From Bacillota bacterium (GTDB taxonomy: Bacteria > Bacillota > Bacilli > Bacillales_A > Planococcaceae): DNA of 25,606 bases. This document shows positions 25,381 through 25,606 of this stretch, in pieces. The notes under the pieces were generated by a model that was given only the letters and a program-made list of their open reading frames with translations, was not told where the DNA came from and ran no database searches. A program made the position numbers and the translations under genes. The first letter of the stretch is position 1, and each line of letters opens with the position of its first letter. The stretch lies in assembly GCA_023405135.1 (NCBI GenBank), contig JAEXYZ010000064.1, positions 1 through 25,606 of the forward strand, read 5' to 3'.

Positions 25381-25606
25381 GGTCCTTTGTCAAATGTTGG
25401 GGTAACACTTGAGAGAACAAGAGAATTTGAGTATAAGATTAACTTTTCCTGCCCATCCAACATGCAACCCCTATTTTTCTATACATGTGACCTAATAATA
25501 TTTTTGCTTTAAAGTGCTCGTATTTGCGGAATCCATAAGCATTTCGCTTGAGCACTTTTGTAAGTAGGTTTTTATTGTCTGTAGTCTACGATTCGGTAAG
25601 ATATCT
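25381..25606. mobile_element. End of an ISL3-like insertion sequence
   Basis: The end begins with GGTCCTTTGTCAAATG at 25381, very like the terminal inverted repeats of ISL3-family elements (GG-CTTTGTCAA). The transposase remnant starts 58 bp inside. The element continues past the right edge, so the second repeat and target duplication cannot be checked. Confidence 0.6.
25439..25606 (-). pseudogene. ISL3-family transposase, C-terminal remnant
   Basis: The minus strand from 25606 to 25439 encodes the C-terminus of an ISL3-type transposase. VLKRNAYGFRKYEHFKAKIL is the strongly conserved family ending (KRNA-GFR-F-FK-RI), followed by a short tail to the stop at 25439-25441. Upstream the best match, LPNRRLQTIKTYLQK, lies in another frame, and the main frame has a stop at 25586-25588. 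So a frameshift near 25560 has inactivated it. Its gene continues off the right edge. Confidence 0.6.

Noticed and set aside
1..25606. CRISPR array
   Set aside because: No regularly spaced direct repeats were seen; the only tandem repeat is the two-copy unit before ydiL.

Overview
The window reads as low-GC Bacillota chromosome, most likely a spore-former of the Bacillales. The right half has almost the same gene order as the Bacillus subtilis groESL-ydi region: groEL-groES, ydiL, tatC-tatA, rex, ydiF, tsaD-rimI-tsaB-tsaE. The long charged TatC tail and overall protein style suggest a Lysinibacillus/Solibacillus/Ureibacillus-type host, but that placement is inference. CIRCE, sigma-A promoters, strong Shine-Dalgarno (SD) sequences and several TTG starts fit this group.

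Left part (1 to about 14,100) is a mobile defence island. On the minus strand is a BREX phage-resistance operon, read right to left: brxE, brxA, brxB, brxC, pglX and the start of pglZ, which runs off the left edge. A first gene resembling brxE points to a type 6-like BREX rather than the common type 1, but the deciding distal genes lie outside. To the right is a gene-poor strip with a 37-bp palindrome, a decayed serine recombinase, then an excisionase-like gene and two tandem, gap-free-alignable 403-aa tyrosine integrases with a small DUF7662-like gene between them. The second integrase ends 82 bp from the 3' end of groEL, so the groEL end is the likely integration point.

Right part (about 14,150 to 25,160) is conserved backbone. 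It holds the groES-groEL chaperonin operon under a perfect CIRCE operator; a CPBP-family membrane protease; the twin-arginine translocase pair tatA-tatC; the redox repressor rex; an ABC-F ATPase (ydiF); and the tsaE-tsaB-rimI-tsaD operon for the tRNA t6A modification and ribosomal protein acetylation. Between ydiF and tsaD is a gene-free stretch packed with DnaA boxes (three perfect copies in 170 bp). A small membrane-anchored protein and a tRNA-Asp gene follow.

The right edge (25,381 to the end) is the end of an ISL3-like insertion sequence with a frameshifted transposase.

The most notable points are the brxE-led BREX operon, the paired integrases at groEL, the palindrome upstream of the dead serine recombinase, and the DnaA-box cluster.
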